From: an uncultured Prevotellaceae bacterium
GTDB taxonomy: Bacteria; Bacteroidota; Bacteroidia; Bacteroidales; Bacteroidaceae
DNA: 54,023 nt
Reading direction: 5' to 3'
Assembly: GCA_900321425.1 (NCBI GenBank)
Contig: ONWA01000033.1
Coordinates: forward strand, 1-54,023
A program made the translations under genes and the position numbers. Under the pieces are notes generated by a model. The model did no database searches. It worked only from the letters and a program-made list of their open reading frames with translations, and had not been told where the DNA came from. The stretch's first letter is position 1; every line of letters starts with the position of its first letter. Of the stretch, positions 1 to 9,052 are shown piece by piece.

Positions 1-88
1 AAATGAGCAGATAAACGAATATCGGAATGGCGATATTCATCACAGCCTTTTCGGGCTTCCCTTTGAGTATGTCGATACGGGTCGCCAT
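1..88 (-). CDS. N-terminus of a probable MATE-like membrane transporter (partial)
   Basis: A leftward reading frame starts at an ATG at 88 and runs off the window edge, giving 29 residues. They begin MATRIDILKGKPEKAVMNIA and continue into a hydrophobic stretch with an IPIF turn. A short polar start, a KGKPEKA-like segment and then a proline-containing hydrophobic helix is what many MATE/NorM multidrug exporters show, but 29 residues cannot prove the family. The frame stays open upstream of 88, so the start is provisional. I see no clear TAnnTTTG box for it in the 130 bases it shares with the divergent chloride-channel gene. Confidence 0.35.
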   Translation of the reverse strand, partial: MATRIDILKGKPEKAVMNIAIPIFVYLLI

Positions 89-176
89 GTGTTTAGTCGG
101 ATGTCGTTCACGTGAGCGAATGTGACATTTCGCACAAGTCAAGAAATGGGGCAGGAAATGGAAAAATAGTTTTTTC

Positions 177-209
177 TTTTGGCATTTTGCTCCTGATTGT
201 GTATCTTTG
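177..209 (+). promoter_or_regulatory. Bacteroidetes-type promoter of the ClC gene
   Basis: TTTTGG (177-182) lies 19 bases before TATCTTTG (202-209), matching the -33/-7 layout of the Bacteroidetes major sigma factor. The -7 box covers an in-frame TTG at 207, so that TTG cannot be the start codon. Transcription should begin near 215, only a few bases before the ATG at 219, giving a nearly leaderless mRNA. Confidence 0.7.
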
Positions 210-218
210 TGGCTGTTT

Positions 219-2027
219 ATGAATGAACAGGTAAAGGAAACACAGGGTACAGCTTGGTTGCAGCGGTTACTGGAATGGCGTCTGGCGCATGTGAGCGACA
301 AGATGTTCATTCTGATATTGGCTTTTGCGGTAGGCTTTTTTGCTGCCGTAGCTGCCTTTGTGCTGCATAGCTGTATCAACCTGATCGTCAGTCTGCTGAC
401 CAGCTCCTTCAACCAGAGCTCGTACAACTGGTTGTATCTGGTCTATCCCGTCATCGGTATTTATCTGACGTCGCTGTTTGTCCGTCATATTGTGCGCGAC
501 AATATCTCTCACGGAATCACGCGCATCCTCTATGCCATCTCGTCTAATCGTAGTCGGTTGAAGAGTCATAATACCTGGTCGTCGGTGATTGCCTCTGCCA
601 TCACCATCGGCTTTGGTGGTTCGGTGGGTGCCGAGGCTCCTATCGTCTTGACAGGTTCTGCCATCGGCTCAAACCTTGGAAAACTGTTCCGTCTGGATAA
701 TAAGACGCTGATGTTACTGGTGGGCTGTGGTGCTGCCGGTGCTATCGCCGGTATCTTCAAGGCTCCGATTGCCGGTTTGGTGTTTACCCTTGAGGTGCTG
801 ATGATCGACCTGACGATGGCCTCGCTGTTGCCTATCCTCGTCAGTTGTGTGACCGCCACCTGTTTCACCTATATCTTTAGCGGTGATGCATCGCTCTTTA
901 CCTTCCATCTGGATAGCGACTGGATTGTGGAGCGTACGCCAGCCTGTATCTTGCTGGGCGTGTTCTGCGGACTGGTCAGTCTGTATTTTATCCGTACGAT
1001 GAGTGCGGTAGAGGGGATGTTTGCCAAGTTCAAGGACAAACCCTATGTGCGGTTGGTCATCGGCGGTGTGATGTTGAGTATGCTCATCTTCCTGTTTCCT
1101 TCACTTTATGGTGAGGGCTATCGGAGTATCAACCTGTTGCTGAACGGTAGGACGGAGGCCGACTGGAACCAGATACTCAACAACTCCCTGTTTGCCGGAC
1201 AGACGGCAATGCTGATTCCCTATCTGGCACTGGTGCTACTGACGAAAGTGTTTGCCACATCTGCCACGAATGGCGGTGGAGGCTGTGGCGGTACGTTTGC
1301 TCCCAGCCTGTTTATCGGTTGTTTCGCCGGTTTCCTATTCTCACGCGTATGGAATCTGGAACAGATTGGTTTGTACCTGCCCGAGAAAAATTTTGCGCTG
1401 TTGGGTATGGCGGGTGTGATGTCGGGTGTGATGCATGCACCGCTGACCGGTATCTTCCTCATTGCGGAGATCACCAGCGGTTACAATATGTTCATGCCGC
1501 TGATGATCGTGTCCGTCTGTTCCTATCTGACGATTATTATCTTTGAACCCCATAGTATCTATGGTGCCCGTCTGGCCAAGGAGGGTAAGTTGATTACCCA
1601 TCATACCGATCATGCCGTGTTGACGCTGATGAGTCTGAATACGGTACTCGACAAGGACTTCCTGGCCATTGATCCGGATATGGAACTGGGACAGATTGTG
1701 CATAAGGTGAGCCGTAGTAACCGTTCGGTGCTCCCAGTGCTCGATGCCGCAGGTACACTATTGGGTGAGCTGGAGATCCGTCGACTGAGAAAGGTACTCT
1801 TCCGTACGGAACTCTATCACCATTTTCAGGCCTCGCAGTTGATGTCGGAGCCTGTGGCGATCTTTACGGAAGACACACCGATGGCGGAGGTGATGAAGAC
1901 CTTTGAGCGAACGCAAGCCGACTGGTTGCCGGTATTGGACAGAGACCGCCATCTGAAAGGCTATCTGTCAAGAAAACAAGTATATATTACCTATCGGAAG
2001 ATGGTAGCTGATATGAGTGAGGAATGA
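219..2027 (+). CDS. ClC-family chloride channel/transporter with C-terminal CBS domains
   Basis: A 602-residue membrane protein for chloride transport across the inner membrane, as channel or Cl-/H+ exchanger. About ten hydrophobic segments fill residues 30-450. The anion-pathway motif GSVGAEAPIV corresponds to the family's GREGP and keeps the gating glutamate (GAEAP). GGCGGTFAPSLFIG matches the GxFxP motif. The classical GSGIP motif is replaced by an SHGI segment. Two CBS domains fill about 465-600, each with a VLPVLD/WLPVLDRD strand, and may sense nucleotides. The ATG at 219 is chosen because an upstream TTG lies inside the promoter. The stop overlaps the fmt start (ATGA), so the two are probably translationally coupled. 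Whether it is a channel or an exchanger cannot be told from sequence. Confidence 0.9.
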   Translation: MNEQVKETQGTAWLQRLLEWRLAHVSDKMFILILAFAVGFFAAVAAFVLHSCINLIVSLLTSSFNQSSYNWLYLVYPVIGIYLTSLFVRHIVRDNISHGITRILYAISSNRSRLKSHNTWSSVIASAITIGFGGSVGAEAPIVLTGSAIGSNLGKLFRLDNKTLMLLVGCGAAGAIAGIFKAPIAGLVFTLEVLMIDLTMASLLPILVSCVTATCFTYIFSGDASLFTFHLDSDWIVERTPACILLGVFCGLVSLYFIRTMSAVEGMFAKFKDKPYVRLVIGGVMLSMLIFLFPSLYGEGYRSINLLLNGRTEADWNQILNNSLFAGQTAMLIPYLALVLLTKVFATSATNGGGGCGGTFAPSLFIGCFAGFLFSRVWNLEQIGLYLPEKNFALLGMAGVMSGVMHAPLTGIFLIAEITSGYNMFMPLMIVSVCSYLTIIIFEPHSIYGARLAKEGKLITHHTDHAVLTLMSLNTVLDKDFLAIDPDMELGQIVHKVSRSNRSVLPVLDAAGTLLGELEIRRLRKVLFRTELYHHFQASQLMSEPVAIFTEDTPMAEVMKTFERTQADWLPVLDRDRHLKGYLSRKQVYITYRKMVADMSEE

Positions 2028-3004
2028 TGAAGAAAGAGGATTTACGTATCGTGTTTATGGGAACGCCAGAGTTTGCTGTGGAAACACTGAAGGCGTTGGT
2101 AGAGAATCAGTATCCGGTGGTGGCGGTGGTGACACAGCCCGATAAGCCTGTGGGCAGACACGGTAGTGTGCTGCAGCCCTCGGCCGTCAAACAATACGCG
2201 CTGGAACATCAGATCCCTGTCCTACAACCCGAAAAGATGAAAGACCCCACTTTCCTCGAAACGCTTCGCAGCTATCAGGCCAATCTGCAAGTAGTGGTCG
2301 CTTTCCGTATGTTACCCGAGGTGGTGTGGGCAATGCCCGAATACGGCACGTTCAATGTGCATGCGGCTCTGTTACCCCGTTACCGTGGAGCAGCACCCAT
2401 AAACTGGGCGATTATCCACGGGGAGACACAGACCGGAGTGACGACCTTCTTCCTCGATCATGATATCGATACGGGAAGAATCATCCTTCAGAAACCTTTC
2501 GATATCCCCGATGAAGCCGATGTGGAGTATGTCTACGACGGACTGATGCGTTTGGGTGCTACGGCTGCCATCGAGACCATCGATGCTGTGTTGGAAGGTG
2601 ACGGAAGGGTAGAGAGCATCTCACAGGATGAGATGGTACTGCCCCAAGGCACGGAGCTGCATCATGCTCCCAAAATCTTCAAAGAGACCTGTCAGATCAG
2701 TTGGAATCGTCCGGTGAAAGAAATCTACGACTTTATCCGTGGACTCTCACCTGTACCAGGGGCATGGACGATATTGGCGGATGCTGAAGGAAAGGAAACG
2801 GTACTGAAAATCTATCGGGCCACCAAGACGATGATAGCGGCCAAGAATCCCGGTTGTATCGTCGTCGATAAGAAGCATCTTTATGTGTCGGCAAAAGATT
2901 ATCTGTTGCAACTGGATGAGGTGCAACTGGCCGGTAAGAAACGGATGTGCGCAACAGATTTCATGAATGGAAATAAAAATTTAGCGACCGATATAATAAA
3001 ATAG
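2024..3004 (+). CDS. fmt: methionyl-tRNA formyltransferase
   Basis: Transfers a formyl group from 10-formyl-THF to initiator Met-tRNA in the cytoplasm. It has 326 residues, normal for the family. The N-terminal formyltransferase domain opens with IVFMGTPEFAVETL and carries the active-site segment NVHAALLPRYRGAAPINWAI, with the catalytic Asn and His, and later DHDIDTGRI with the catalytic Asp. The C-terminal OB-like tRNA-binding domain spans about 215-320. It overlaps the ClC stop by four bases; a second ATG sits at 2027. The peptide deformylase that removes the formyl group is also in this window (45535). Confidence 0.96.
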   Translation: MMKKEDLRIVFMGTPEFAVETLKALVENQYPVVAVVTQPDKPVGRHGSVLQPSAVKQYALEHQIPVLQPEKMKDPTFLETLRSYQANLQVVVAFRMLPEVVWAMPEYGTFNVHAALLPRYRGAAPINWAIIHGETQTGVTTFFLDHDIDTGRIILQKPFDIPDEADVEYVYDGLMRLGATAAIETIDAVLEGDGRVESISQDEMVLPQGTELHHAPKIFKETCQISWNRPVKEIYDFIRGLSPVPGAWTILADAEGKETVLKIYRATKTMIAAKNPGCIVVDKKHLYVSAKDYLLQLDEVQLAGKKRMCATDFMNGNKNLATDIIK

Positions 3005-3057
3005 TTAGTCGGTCGTTTAATAGGTAAAGAGATACATTACAATAATCATTTTTGCCT

Positions 3058-3171
3058 ATGAAGTATTTTACTCCAAAAAATTTGAAACCCCGCGAGAGCA
3101 CATTGAACATCATCCGACAGATAGCTTATACCTATCGTGTAGTCAATCCTCAGGTTCTTTGTATCAACTGA
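3058..3171 (+). CDS. 37-residue small protein between fmt and rpe
   Basis: An ATG at 3058 opens a 37-codon frame ending in TGA at 3169-3171, four bases before the rpe ATG. The product begins MKYFTPKNLKPRESTLNIIR, is basic, and continues with an aromatic QIAYTYRVV segment and a Cys near its end. Evidence for coding is the tight fit between fmt and rpe, the balanced composition with few rare codons, and a near-consensus -7 box (CATTTTTG, 3047-3054) just upstream. I do not recognise a function. It is short enough to be skipped by most gene callers. It could be a conserved small protein of this operon or a chance frame. Confidence 0.65.
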   Translation: MKYFTPKNLKPRESTLNIIRQIAYTYRVVNPQVLCIN

Positions 3172-3175
3172 CGTT

Positions 3176-3826
3176 ATGACACTGGTTTCCCCTTCATTGT
3201 TATCGGCCGATTTCCTGCATTTGGACAAGGATATCGAGATGATCAACCGTAGTGAGGCTGACTGGCTTCACTTGGATGTGATGGATGGTGTATTCGTGCC
3301 GAATATCTCCTTTGGCTTCTCCGTACTGGAAGCATTGGCTCCCGTCTGCAAGAAACCGTTGGATGTACACTTCATGATTGTCCATCCGGAGAACTATATC
3401 CAGCAGACCGCTCGTCTGGGGGCTATGATGATGAATGTACACTATGAGGCTTGTACCCATCTGAACCGTACCGTCGAGGCGATTCACCAAACGGGAATGA
3501 AGGCAGCTGTGACCCTGAATCCCGCAACGCCTGTTTCAATGTTGCAGGACATTATCAAAGAGGTGGATATGGTGCTGTTGATGAGTGTGAACCCAGGCTT
3601 TGGTGGACAGACGTTTATCGAGAACACCATAGACAAGGTGAAACGACTGCGGCAGTTGATCGACGAGACCGGTAGTAGGGCGTTGATAGAGATTGACGGT
3701 GGCGTACAATCAGAAACCGCTCCACGCCTGGTAAAAGCGGGAGCGGATGTATTGGTGAGCGGTAGCTATATCTTTAAGAGTCCTTCACCGGAACAAGTCA
3801 TCCACGAGTTGAAATCACTCGGCTGA
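3176..3826 (+). CDS. rpe: ribulose-phosphate 3-epimerase
   Basis: Interconverts D-ribulose 5-phosphate and D-xylulose 5-phosphate in the pentose phosphate pathway; a cytoplasmic TIM barrel. At 216 residues it has family length. Visible signatures are SLLSADF at the N-terminus, WLHLDVMDGVFVPNISFG with metal and catalytic Asp, DVHFMIVHPE with metal-binding His, MSVNPGFGGQ for phosphate binding, and IEIDGGV with the second catalytic Asp. It follows the 37-residue ORF by four bases, suggesting a ClC-fmt-sORF-rpe unit. Its last 12 bases overlap the end of the convergent sigma-factor gene. Confidence 0.97.
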   Translation: MTLVSPSLLSADFLHLDKDIEMINRSEADWLHLDVMDGVFVPNISFGFSVLEALAPVCKKPLDVHFMIVHPENYIQQTARLGAMMMNVHYEACTHLNRTVEAIHQTGMKAAVTLNPATPVSMLQDIIKEVDMVLLMSVNPGFGGQTFIENTIDKVKRLRQLIDETGSRALIEIDGGVQSETAPRLVKAGADVLVSGSYIFKSPSPEQVIHELKSLG

Positions 3827-4411
3827 GAGAATCATGTTATGTTCTTTCGACATCTTCCTGAGGTTCATCACGGCATAGCGCATTCTACCTAAGGAAGTGT
3901 TGATGCTGACACCTGTCAGTTGGGAGATCTCCTTGAAGGAGAGCTGCTGATAGTAACGCATATGTACCACCTCACGTTGGGTGGGGGGCAGTGCGTTCAT
4001 CAGGTGTTGCACATCCTCCAGAATCTGCTCCTTCACAATCTCGTTCTCACGACTCGTATCGAAGATAGAGGTGCTATGGATATTGGTCAGGTCGTTGTCG
4101 GCATTCGGCTCTACGATATGACTGCCTTTCGTATCGCGGAAAGAGTCCATAATCACATTATGGGCGATACGCGTCAACCAGAACTGGAACTTGCCGGTCG
4201 TCGTATACTTACCTTCCTGTAACTTGATAATGGCCTTGGTGAAGGTCTCTTGGAACACGTCGTTCGCACGGTCTTCATCCCTGACCATGAACATAATGTA
4301 TGAGAAAAGCTTATCTTGGGTTCGTGATAATAACTCATCGAACGCCCTGTTATTTCCTCCAACATACATGACGGCCAACTCCTCGTCGGACATCTTTTCG
4401 AATTCTTTCAT
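3815..4411 (-). CDS. ECF-type RNA polymerase sigma factor
   Basis: A 198-residue sigma-70-family factor of the extracytoplasmic-function size class. Region 2 spans about 22-95, with DELLSRTQDKLFSYIMFMV and the aromatic -10-melting segment GKFQFWLTRIAHN. Region 4 spans about 135-190, with LPPTQREVVHMRYYQQLSFK followed by a helix-turn-helix (EISQLTGVSINTS). No region 1.1 or 3 is present. No anti-sigma factor gene lies next to it, so its signal is unknown. It has its own consensus promoter (4496-4530) and a leader of about 78 nt. Its 3' end overlaps rpe by 12 bases, tail to tail. Confidence 0.93.
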   Translation of the reverse strand: MKEFEKMSDEELAVMYVGGNNRAFDELLSRTQDKLFSYIMFMVRDEDRANDVFQETFTKAIIKLQEGKYTTTGKFQFWLTRIAHNVIMDSFRDTKGSHIVEPNADNDLTNIHSTSIFDTSRENEIVKEQILEDVQHLMNALPPTQREVVHMRYYQQLSFKEISQLTGVSINTSLGRMRYAVMNLRKMSKEHNMILSAE

Positions 4412-4495
4412 TACTTACTTTATTAGTAGTTGAAGTAAATCTTTCTCGATAGGCAATAATTTTGTTTTTTATGAGTTATTGATGAATTACGGCTG

Positions 4496-4530
4496 CAAAA
4501 GTAACAAAAAATATTAAATTGACAAACAAA
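4496..4530 (-). promoter_or_regulatory. promoter of the ECF sigma-factor gene
   Basis: On the minus strand TACTTTTG (4503-4496) is preceded by TTTGTTTG (4530-4523) at 19-base spacing, a full match to the Bacteroidetes promoter. The expected start is near 4489. The -33 box lies inside one arm of the rmlA terminator hairpin. Confidence 0.75.
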
Positions 4531-4560
4531 ATGCAAAAAAATGTGCATTTTGTCTGTCAA
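4519..4560 (-). terminator. inverted repeat / probable rmlA terminator
   Basis: A 17-base arm (4519-4535) and its complement (4544-4560) match at 16 of 17 positions around an 8-base loop. It lies 23 bases after the rmlA stop, and on the minus strand it is followed by a T-rich run (TTTAATATTTTTT). The stem is AT-rich, so its strength as a terminator is uncertain. It could instead be an operator over the sigma-gene -33 box. Confidence 0.65.
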
Positions 4561-4582
4561 TTTTCTTTTGACGATGGTCTGT

Positions 4583-5455
4583 CTACTTGATTAAGCTCAT
4601 GAGATACTGCCCATATTCGTTCTTCAGCATGGGTTGGGCAATGGCAGCCAACTGCTCTTTGTCAATCCATCCTTTCTTATAGGCAATCTCTTCCAGACAG
4701 GCCACCTTGAGTCCCTGACGCTTCTCAATCACCTCGATGAAGGTGCTGGCCTCCGAAAGACTGTCGTGCGTGCCTGTATCCAACCAGGCAAAACCGCGTT
4801 GAAGAGTCTGCACCTTCAACTGTTGCTTAGCCAGATATTCCTGGTTGACTGTGGTAATCTCTAGTTCTCCTCGGGCACTCGGTTGGATGTGTTTGGCGAT
4901 GTCGACCACGCTGTTGGGGTAGAAGTAGAGACCTACGACGGCATAGTTGCTCTTGGGATGAGCCGGTTTCTCCTCGATGCTCAGACAGTTGCCGTCGGCA
5001 TCAAACTCAGCCACTCCATAGCGCTCAGGGTCATTGACATAATAGCCGAAGACCGTAGCCAGTCCTTCTTTCTCGGCATTCTCCACACTCTGCTTCAGCA
5101 GACCGGAGAAGCCTGAACCGTAAAAGATATTGTCGCCTAAGACCAGACAGGCACAGTCGTCGCCAATAAATTGCTCGCCGATGATAAAGGCCTGTGCCAA
5201 GCCGTCGGGTGACGGTTGCTCAGCATATTCAAAGTGTACCCCTAACTCATGACCGTCTCCCAACAGTCGTTTGAAACCTGGTAGGTCATGGGGTGTAGAG
5301 ATGATCAAGATTTCACGGATACCTGCCAGCATCAGTGCAGATATTGGATAGTAGATCATGGGTTTGTCGAAGATAGGTATCAGCTGTTTGCTGATGCCTT
5401 TCGTGATGGGGTAGAGGCGTGTTCCGGAGCCTCCTGCTAATACGATTCCTTTCAT
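4583..5455 (-). CDS. rmlA: glucose-1-phosphate thymidylyltransferase
   Basis: Makes dTDP-glucose from dTTP and glucose 1-phosphate, the first step to dTDP-L-rhamnose for cell-surface polysaccharides. It has 290 residues, the usual length. The N-terminal nucleotide-binding loop is [13 protein letters not shown]; further signatures are [30 protein letters not shown] with metal-binding Asp, and [11 protein letters not shown] for sugar binding. The C-terminal part ([14 protein letters not shown]) is the typical allosteric-site region. rmlB, rmlC and rmlD are not in the window. It has its own promoter, so it is not simply the tail of the galactan operon. Confidence 0.96.
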   Translation of the reverse strand: MKGIVLAGGSGTRLYPITKGISKQLIPIFDKPMIYYPISALMLAGIREILIISTPHDLPGFKRLLGDGHELGVHFEYAEQPSPDGLAQAFIIGEQFIGDDCACLVLGDNIFYGSGFSGLLKQSVENAEKEGLATVFGYYVNDPERYGVAEFDADGNCLSIEEKPAHPKSNYAVVGLYFYPNSVVDIAKHIQPSARGELEITTVNQEYLAKQQLKVQTLQRGFAWLDTGTHDSLSEASTFIEVIEKRQGLKVACLEEIAYKKGWIDKEQLAAIAQPMLKNEYGQYLMSLIK

Positions 5456-5483
5456 ATTTTCAGTTACAATGAATGTCTGGTTG

Positions 5484-5515
5484 CAAAAATACTATATTTT
5501 TTAGAATTGCCCAAA
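5484..5515 (-). promoter_or_regulatory. promoter of rmlA
   Basis: On the minus strand TATTTTTG (5491-5484) is preceded by TTTG (5515-5512) at 20-base spacing, in the 65-base gap between the GH2 stop and the rmlA start. The leader would be about 22 nt. Confidence 0.65.
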
Positions 5516-5520
5516 CATTT

Positions 5521-7973
5521 CTATCGAAATGAATTGACAACTGGAATACGGGTCTCCTTCTGGAATCCCGTCTTCTCATCGGTGACAATCAGGGTTGCTG
5601 TCCCTTGTTGTCGGGCTGCCTGAACAATCACCACCAACTGACCGGAGAACAGTCGCATGGTGGGCTGTGTGAACGGTTCGAGCGAGGTGGCATCGCCATT
5701 ACATACCGCCTTGAAACTGCCGGCACCCTTCACCTCAAACCGTAACTGGTCGTTGGCATCAGGTATCAGGTTGCCATCGGCATCGGTCAATGAGACGGTC
5801 ACAAAGGCGAGGTCATCGCCGTCGGCCTTTAAGACAGGTTGGTCGTGCTGGGTCCAGGTGTCCAACTTCAACTGTGCCGGTTTGCCGGCTGTTCGGAGTG
5901 TCTGTTCACCACAGGCCTTGCCGTTCTCGTCGTACACCACCACCTTCAACTCCCCCGGCTGATAGATGACATTGTTCCAGCGCAGGCGGTAACGGTCGAG
6001 TCGTTCCTTCGGATTCTTACGGATACGACCCTGACTCTTGCCGTTGATGAACAGCTCACCCTCGGGGTAATCGGTATAGCAATAGACGGGAGTAACCTGT
6101 CCGATGCGGTTGCCCTTCTCTTGGGTCGAGGTACCCCATGACCAGTGAGGCAACAGGTGGATGGTATGATCGTTTTTCTGCCACTTCGACCGGTAGAGAT
6201 AGTATCGGTCTTTGGGCAGACCGGCTAAGTCGCAGATGCCGAAATAGCTGCTGCGTGACGGCCAGTACTCATCGTAGGGTGTCGGTTCGCCTAGGTAGTC
6301 GTAACCTGTCCATACGAACTCACCAATCACCCAGCCGTAATCATCCTGCATCACCCAGTCGTCGTCGGGCAGATTGCTCCACGGACACCATTCCACATCA
6401 TAGCTGGTACACTGTCCGTCGCGTTTCTGGATGGCTTTGGGGTCATAATCGGGCCTATAAGAGGCATACTGCGAGTTGTCGGTGGGAACGACCGGAAAGT
6501 GGTAGATGCCTCGGCTGCTGACGGTAGAGGCCGTCTCTGAACCCAACAGGAAACCTTTCGGCAACTGTTGGATGTTGGTCGTGTACTTATCAACGTGATA
6601 GTTGAATCCGGGAATGTCCATCACCTGGGCGAAACCACTCTTCAGCGCATCTTCCGCATGATCCATGCCTTGGGTTACAGGACGGGTGGGGTCGAGCTGA
6701 TGACAGAGGTTCTGTAAGTGGGTGCTGATCTCGACGCCCTCTTGTGACCATTGTTCAGGAATCTCGTTGCCTATCGACCACATGACGATGGCAGGATGAT
6801 GGCGGTTGGCTTTGACGAGATTGGTGATGTCGCGGTCGGCCCACTCTTTGAAAAAACGCGCATGACCGTTCTTGCATTTAGGATGTACCCACATATCGAA
6901 CGACTCCGCCATCACCATCATACCTAAAGAGTCGCAGAGGTCCATCTGCATCTGACTCGGCATATTATGGGAAGTACGGATGGCATCGCAGCCCATCGCC
7001 TTCATCATCTTAATCTGTCGGATAAGGGCGGCCTTGTTGACCGCTGTTCCTAATGGCCCCAAGTCATGATGCAGGCAGACGCCTTTGAGCTTGCGGGTGA
7101 CACCATTCAACTGGAAGCCACCTTCCTTGGATACCTTGACGGTACGGATACCAATCTTCTGGGTAATCGCGTCGAGGACCTCCTTCTTCTTCATCAACTT
7201 GACGACAGCCTGATAGAGATGGGGTGTCTCTGGTGTCCACAATTCAGGATGCTTGACGTTCAACTTGAGCTCAGCTATCTGATTGACGATGGGCGCATGT
7301 CCTTTCGCTACCACGGTGCCATTCGGATGACGCAGTTCGATGCAGATTTGCATACCGGCAGCCTGTTCCGTCTCGCGACAACCGACGGTCGCCAACAGTT
7401 CTGCTCCGTGCTGGTCGATCTTCTCTGTACGGATAAACGTGTTCCAGGGTTCAATATGCTGTCTGTTCGTCAGCACGAGGGTTACTGGTCTGTAGATACC
7501 TGCTCCAGGATACCAGCGCGAGCTCTCCTCCAGATTTTCATATCCACCGCAAACGTGTTGTAGCCATACATCCAGAAACCAGCCACTTTGCCGTTGATGC
7601 TGACGATGGGTTCGGCCATTGCTCCGTCGAATACGAGCTCGGCATAGCCGGAGAATCCAGTAGGGATGGAGAACGTCCGTTTGTAGTGTCCCTTGCCAAT
7701 CCATGGTAACGCTCCCGTGCGTCCACTCTTCTCAGTGGCATCTTTCTCGCCATTCTGTTCGATGGCTACTGTCTGCAGGTCCCATTTCTTGTCGAACGGA
7801 CCACTGATGGCCCAGTCGTGTGGAACCCGTACGGTCTCCCATTGTAGTGTGCCTGTTTCACCTGGTAGCTCACGTGCGAACTGCCAGTTGTCCTGCAACA
7901 ACACCGCCTTACGCTGTTGGGCGAAGGCGGTGATGTGACATAGGAATAGTATCAAAACGATTGATTTCTTCAT
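5521..7973 (-). pseudogene. GH2 beta-galactosidase with an internal deletion and frame break
   Basis: Two overlapping leftward frames together encode one glycoside hydrolase family 2 enzyme of about 815 residues. The first (from 7973) has a Sec signal peptide (MKKSIVLILFLCHITAFAQQ) and the sugar-binding domain, up to GYNTFAVD. The second carries ENLEESSRWYPGAGIYRPVT onward: the Ig-like domain, the TIM barrel with acid/base motif WSIGNEI, a probable nucleophile in GSETAS, GEFVWTGYDYLGEPTPY, and C-terminal beta domains. At about 7536-7550 the frame changes. About 14 residues that family members normally have between these segments are missing, which points to a deletion of about 40 bases, not a multiple of three. 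In its PUL it would release galactose from galacto-oligosaccharides. A true mutation, an assembly error and strain variation are all possible. Confidence 0.85.
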
Positions 7974-8005
7974 AAGTCGGTTACATATTATAGGTGTAAG
8001 ATGTC

Positions 8006-9046
8006 TTATTCGGTAATGGCAAAGCAGTCCAATGCGTGAGTGGGTCTGCCGCTGTCATCGAATGCTCCTTTCTGGTAGTTATTCCATCCGCCATAAGCCT
8101 GCGGTTCCCAGTAGAAGATGCCGAGACACTTGTCAATCTGTTTGCAGCCTGCATACATCTTGTCCATGACAGCCTGTGCATACGTCGCATTCCAGTTCGT
8201 ACCGATCTCACAGATCATCACCTCCTTGTTGTAGCGGTTGACGAGTGCCTGAATGGTAGCCAGCGACTTGTTGACATCCTCCTCCCAGCTATCGTCGCCA
8301 GGGTAGCATGACAGACCGATGACATCCCATTTGGCATTCTCGCTCTTCAGACCATCGAACAGCCACTGGGCACGGTTCTGGTCAGGCGCATTGTCGATAT
8401 GTACAATCACTTTTGCATCCTCATAGACCGACTTTACGGCATCATAGCCGGCAGTCACCAGGGCGGCGAAGTTACCGAAGTTACCTGTTGAAGCTGCACC
8501 GATGGGCTTGAGCATACCTGTACGGGTCTCATTACCCACCTGTACCCATTCTACGTCGATATCGTTGTCTTTCAATAGCTGCAGCACATCTTTTGTGTGA
8601 TTGGCAACTGCCGTTTTCATCTCTTCGAGGTTATAGTCGGCCCATGCTGCGGGAGGTGTCTGACTGCCTGGATCGGCCCAGGTGTCACTATAGTGGAAGT
8701 CAATCATCAGTCGGAAGCCCAGTTGTTGAGCGCGATAAGCTTTCACCAACACATCTTCCTTACTGTTCCAGTAGTTGGCAGGGTTAACCCATACACGCAG
8801 ACGGATGGCGTTGACACCCATCGACCGGAGGAGTTCCATGCACTCTGTCTCCACACCTGTGGTGGTATAGAACTTCTTGTTCTTGAACTCCTGCTCTGTC
8901 AGCCAGCTGACATCAGCACCTTTGGCAAAACCACTCATGTCATAGACAGGAAGGGTCTGTGGTATCTTGGTTTCATCGTTGCTGCTACATGCTGTGATCG
9001 TACCACTCACGATGACAGCCATGATATATAGCATGATCTTTTTCAT
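8006..9046 (-). CDS. GH53 arabinogalactan endo-beta-1,4-galactanase, lipoprotein
   Basis: Cuts beta-1,4-galactan, such as pectin side chains, internally. It has 346 residues. The lipoprotein signal peptide has its lipobox Cys at position 20 (GTITAC), so a cell-surface location is likely. Family 53 landmarks are KGADVSWL (43-49), IRLRVWVNP (81-89), IDFHYSDTWADPGSQTPPAAW (about 115-135, written here in part as IDFHYSDTWADPG), the acid/base WVQVGNET with Glu173, and the nucleophile MICEIGTNW with Glu280. It is encoded 6 bases after the SusE-like gene and 32 before the GH2 gene. The order SusC-SusD-SusE-like-GH53-GH2 is the arrangement known for galactan loci in gut Bacteroidetes. Confidence 0.95.
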   Translation of the reverse strand: MKKIMLYIMAVIVSGTITACSSNDETKIPQTLPVYDMSGFAKGADVSWLTEQEFKNKKFYTTTGVETECMELLRSMGVNAIRLRVWVNPANYWNSKEDVLVKAYRAQQLGFRLMIDFHYSDTWADPGSQTPPAAWADYNLEEMKTAVANHTKDVLQLLKDNDIDVEWVQVGNETRTGMLKPIGAASTGNFGNFAALVTAGYDAVKSVYEDAKVIVHIDNAPDQNRAQWLFDGLKSENAKWDVIGLSCYPGDDSWEEDVNKSLATIQALVNRYNKEVMICEIGTNWNATYAQAVMDKMYAGCKQIDKCLGIFYWEPQAYGGWNNYQKGAFDDSGRPTHALDCFAITE

Positions 9047-9052
9047 ATTCCT

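Noticed and set aside
207-218. TTG at 207 as start of the ClC gene
   Set aside because: It lies inside the -7 promoter box; the ATG at 219 is the first usable codon.
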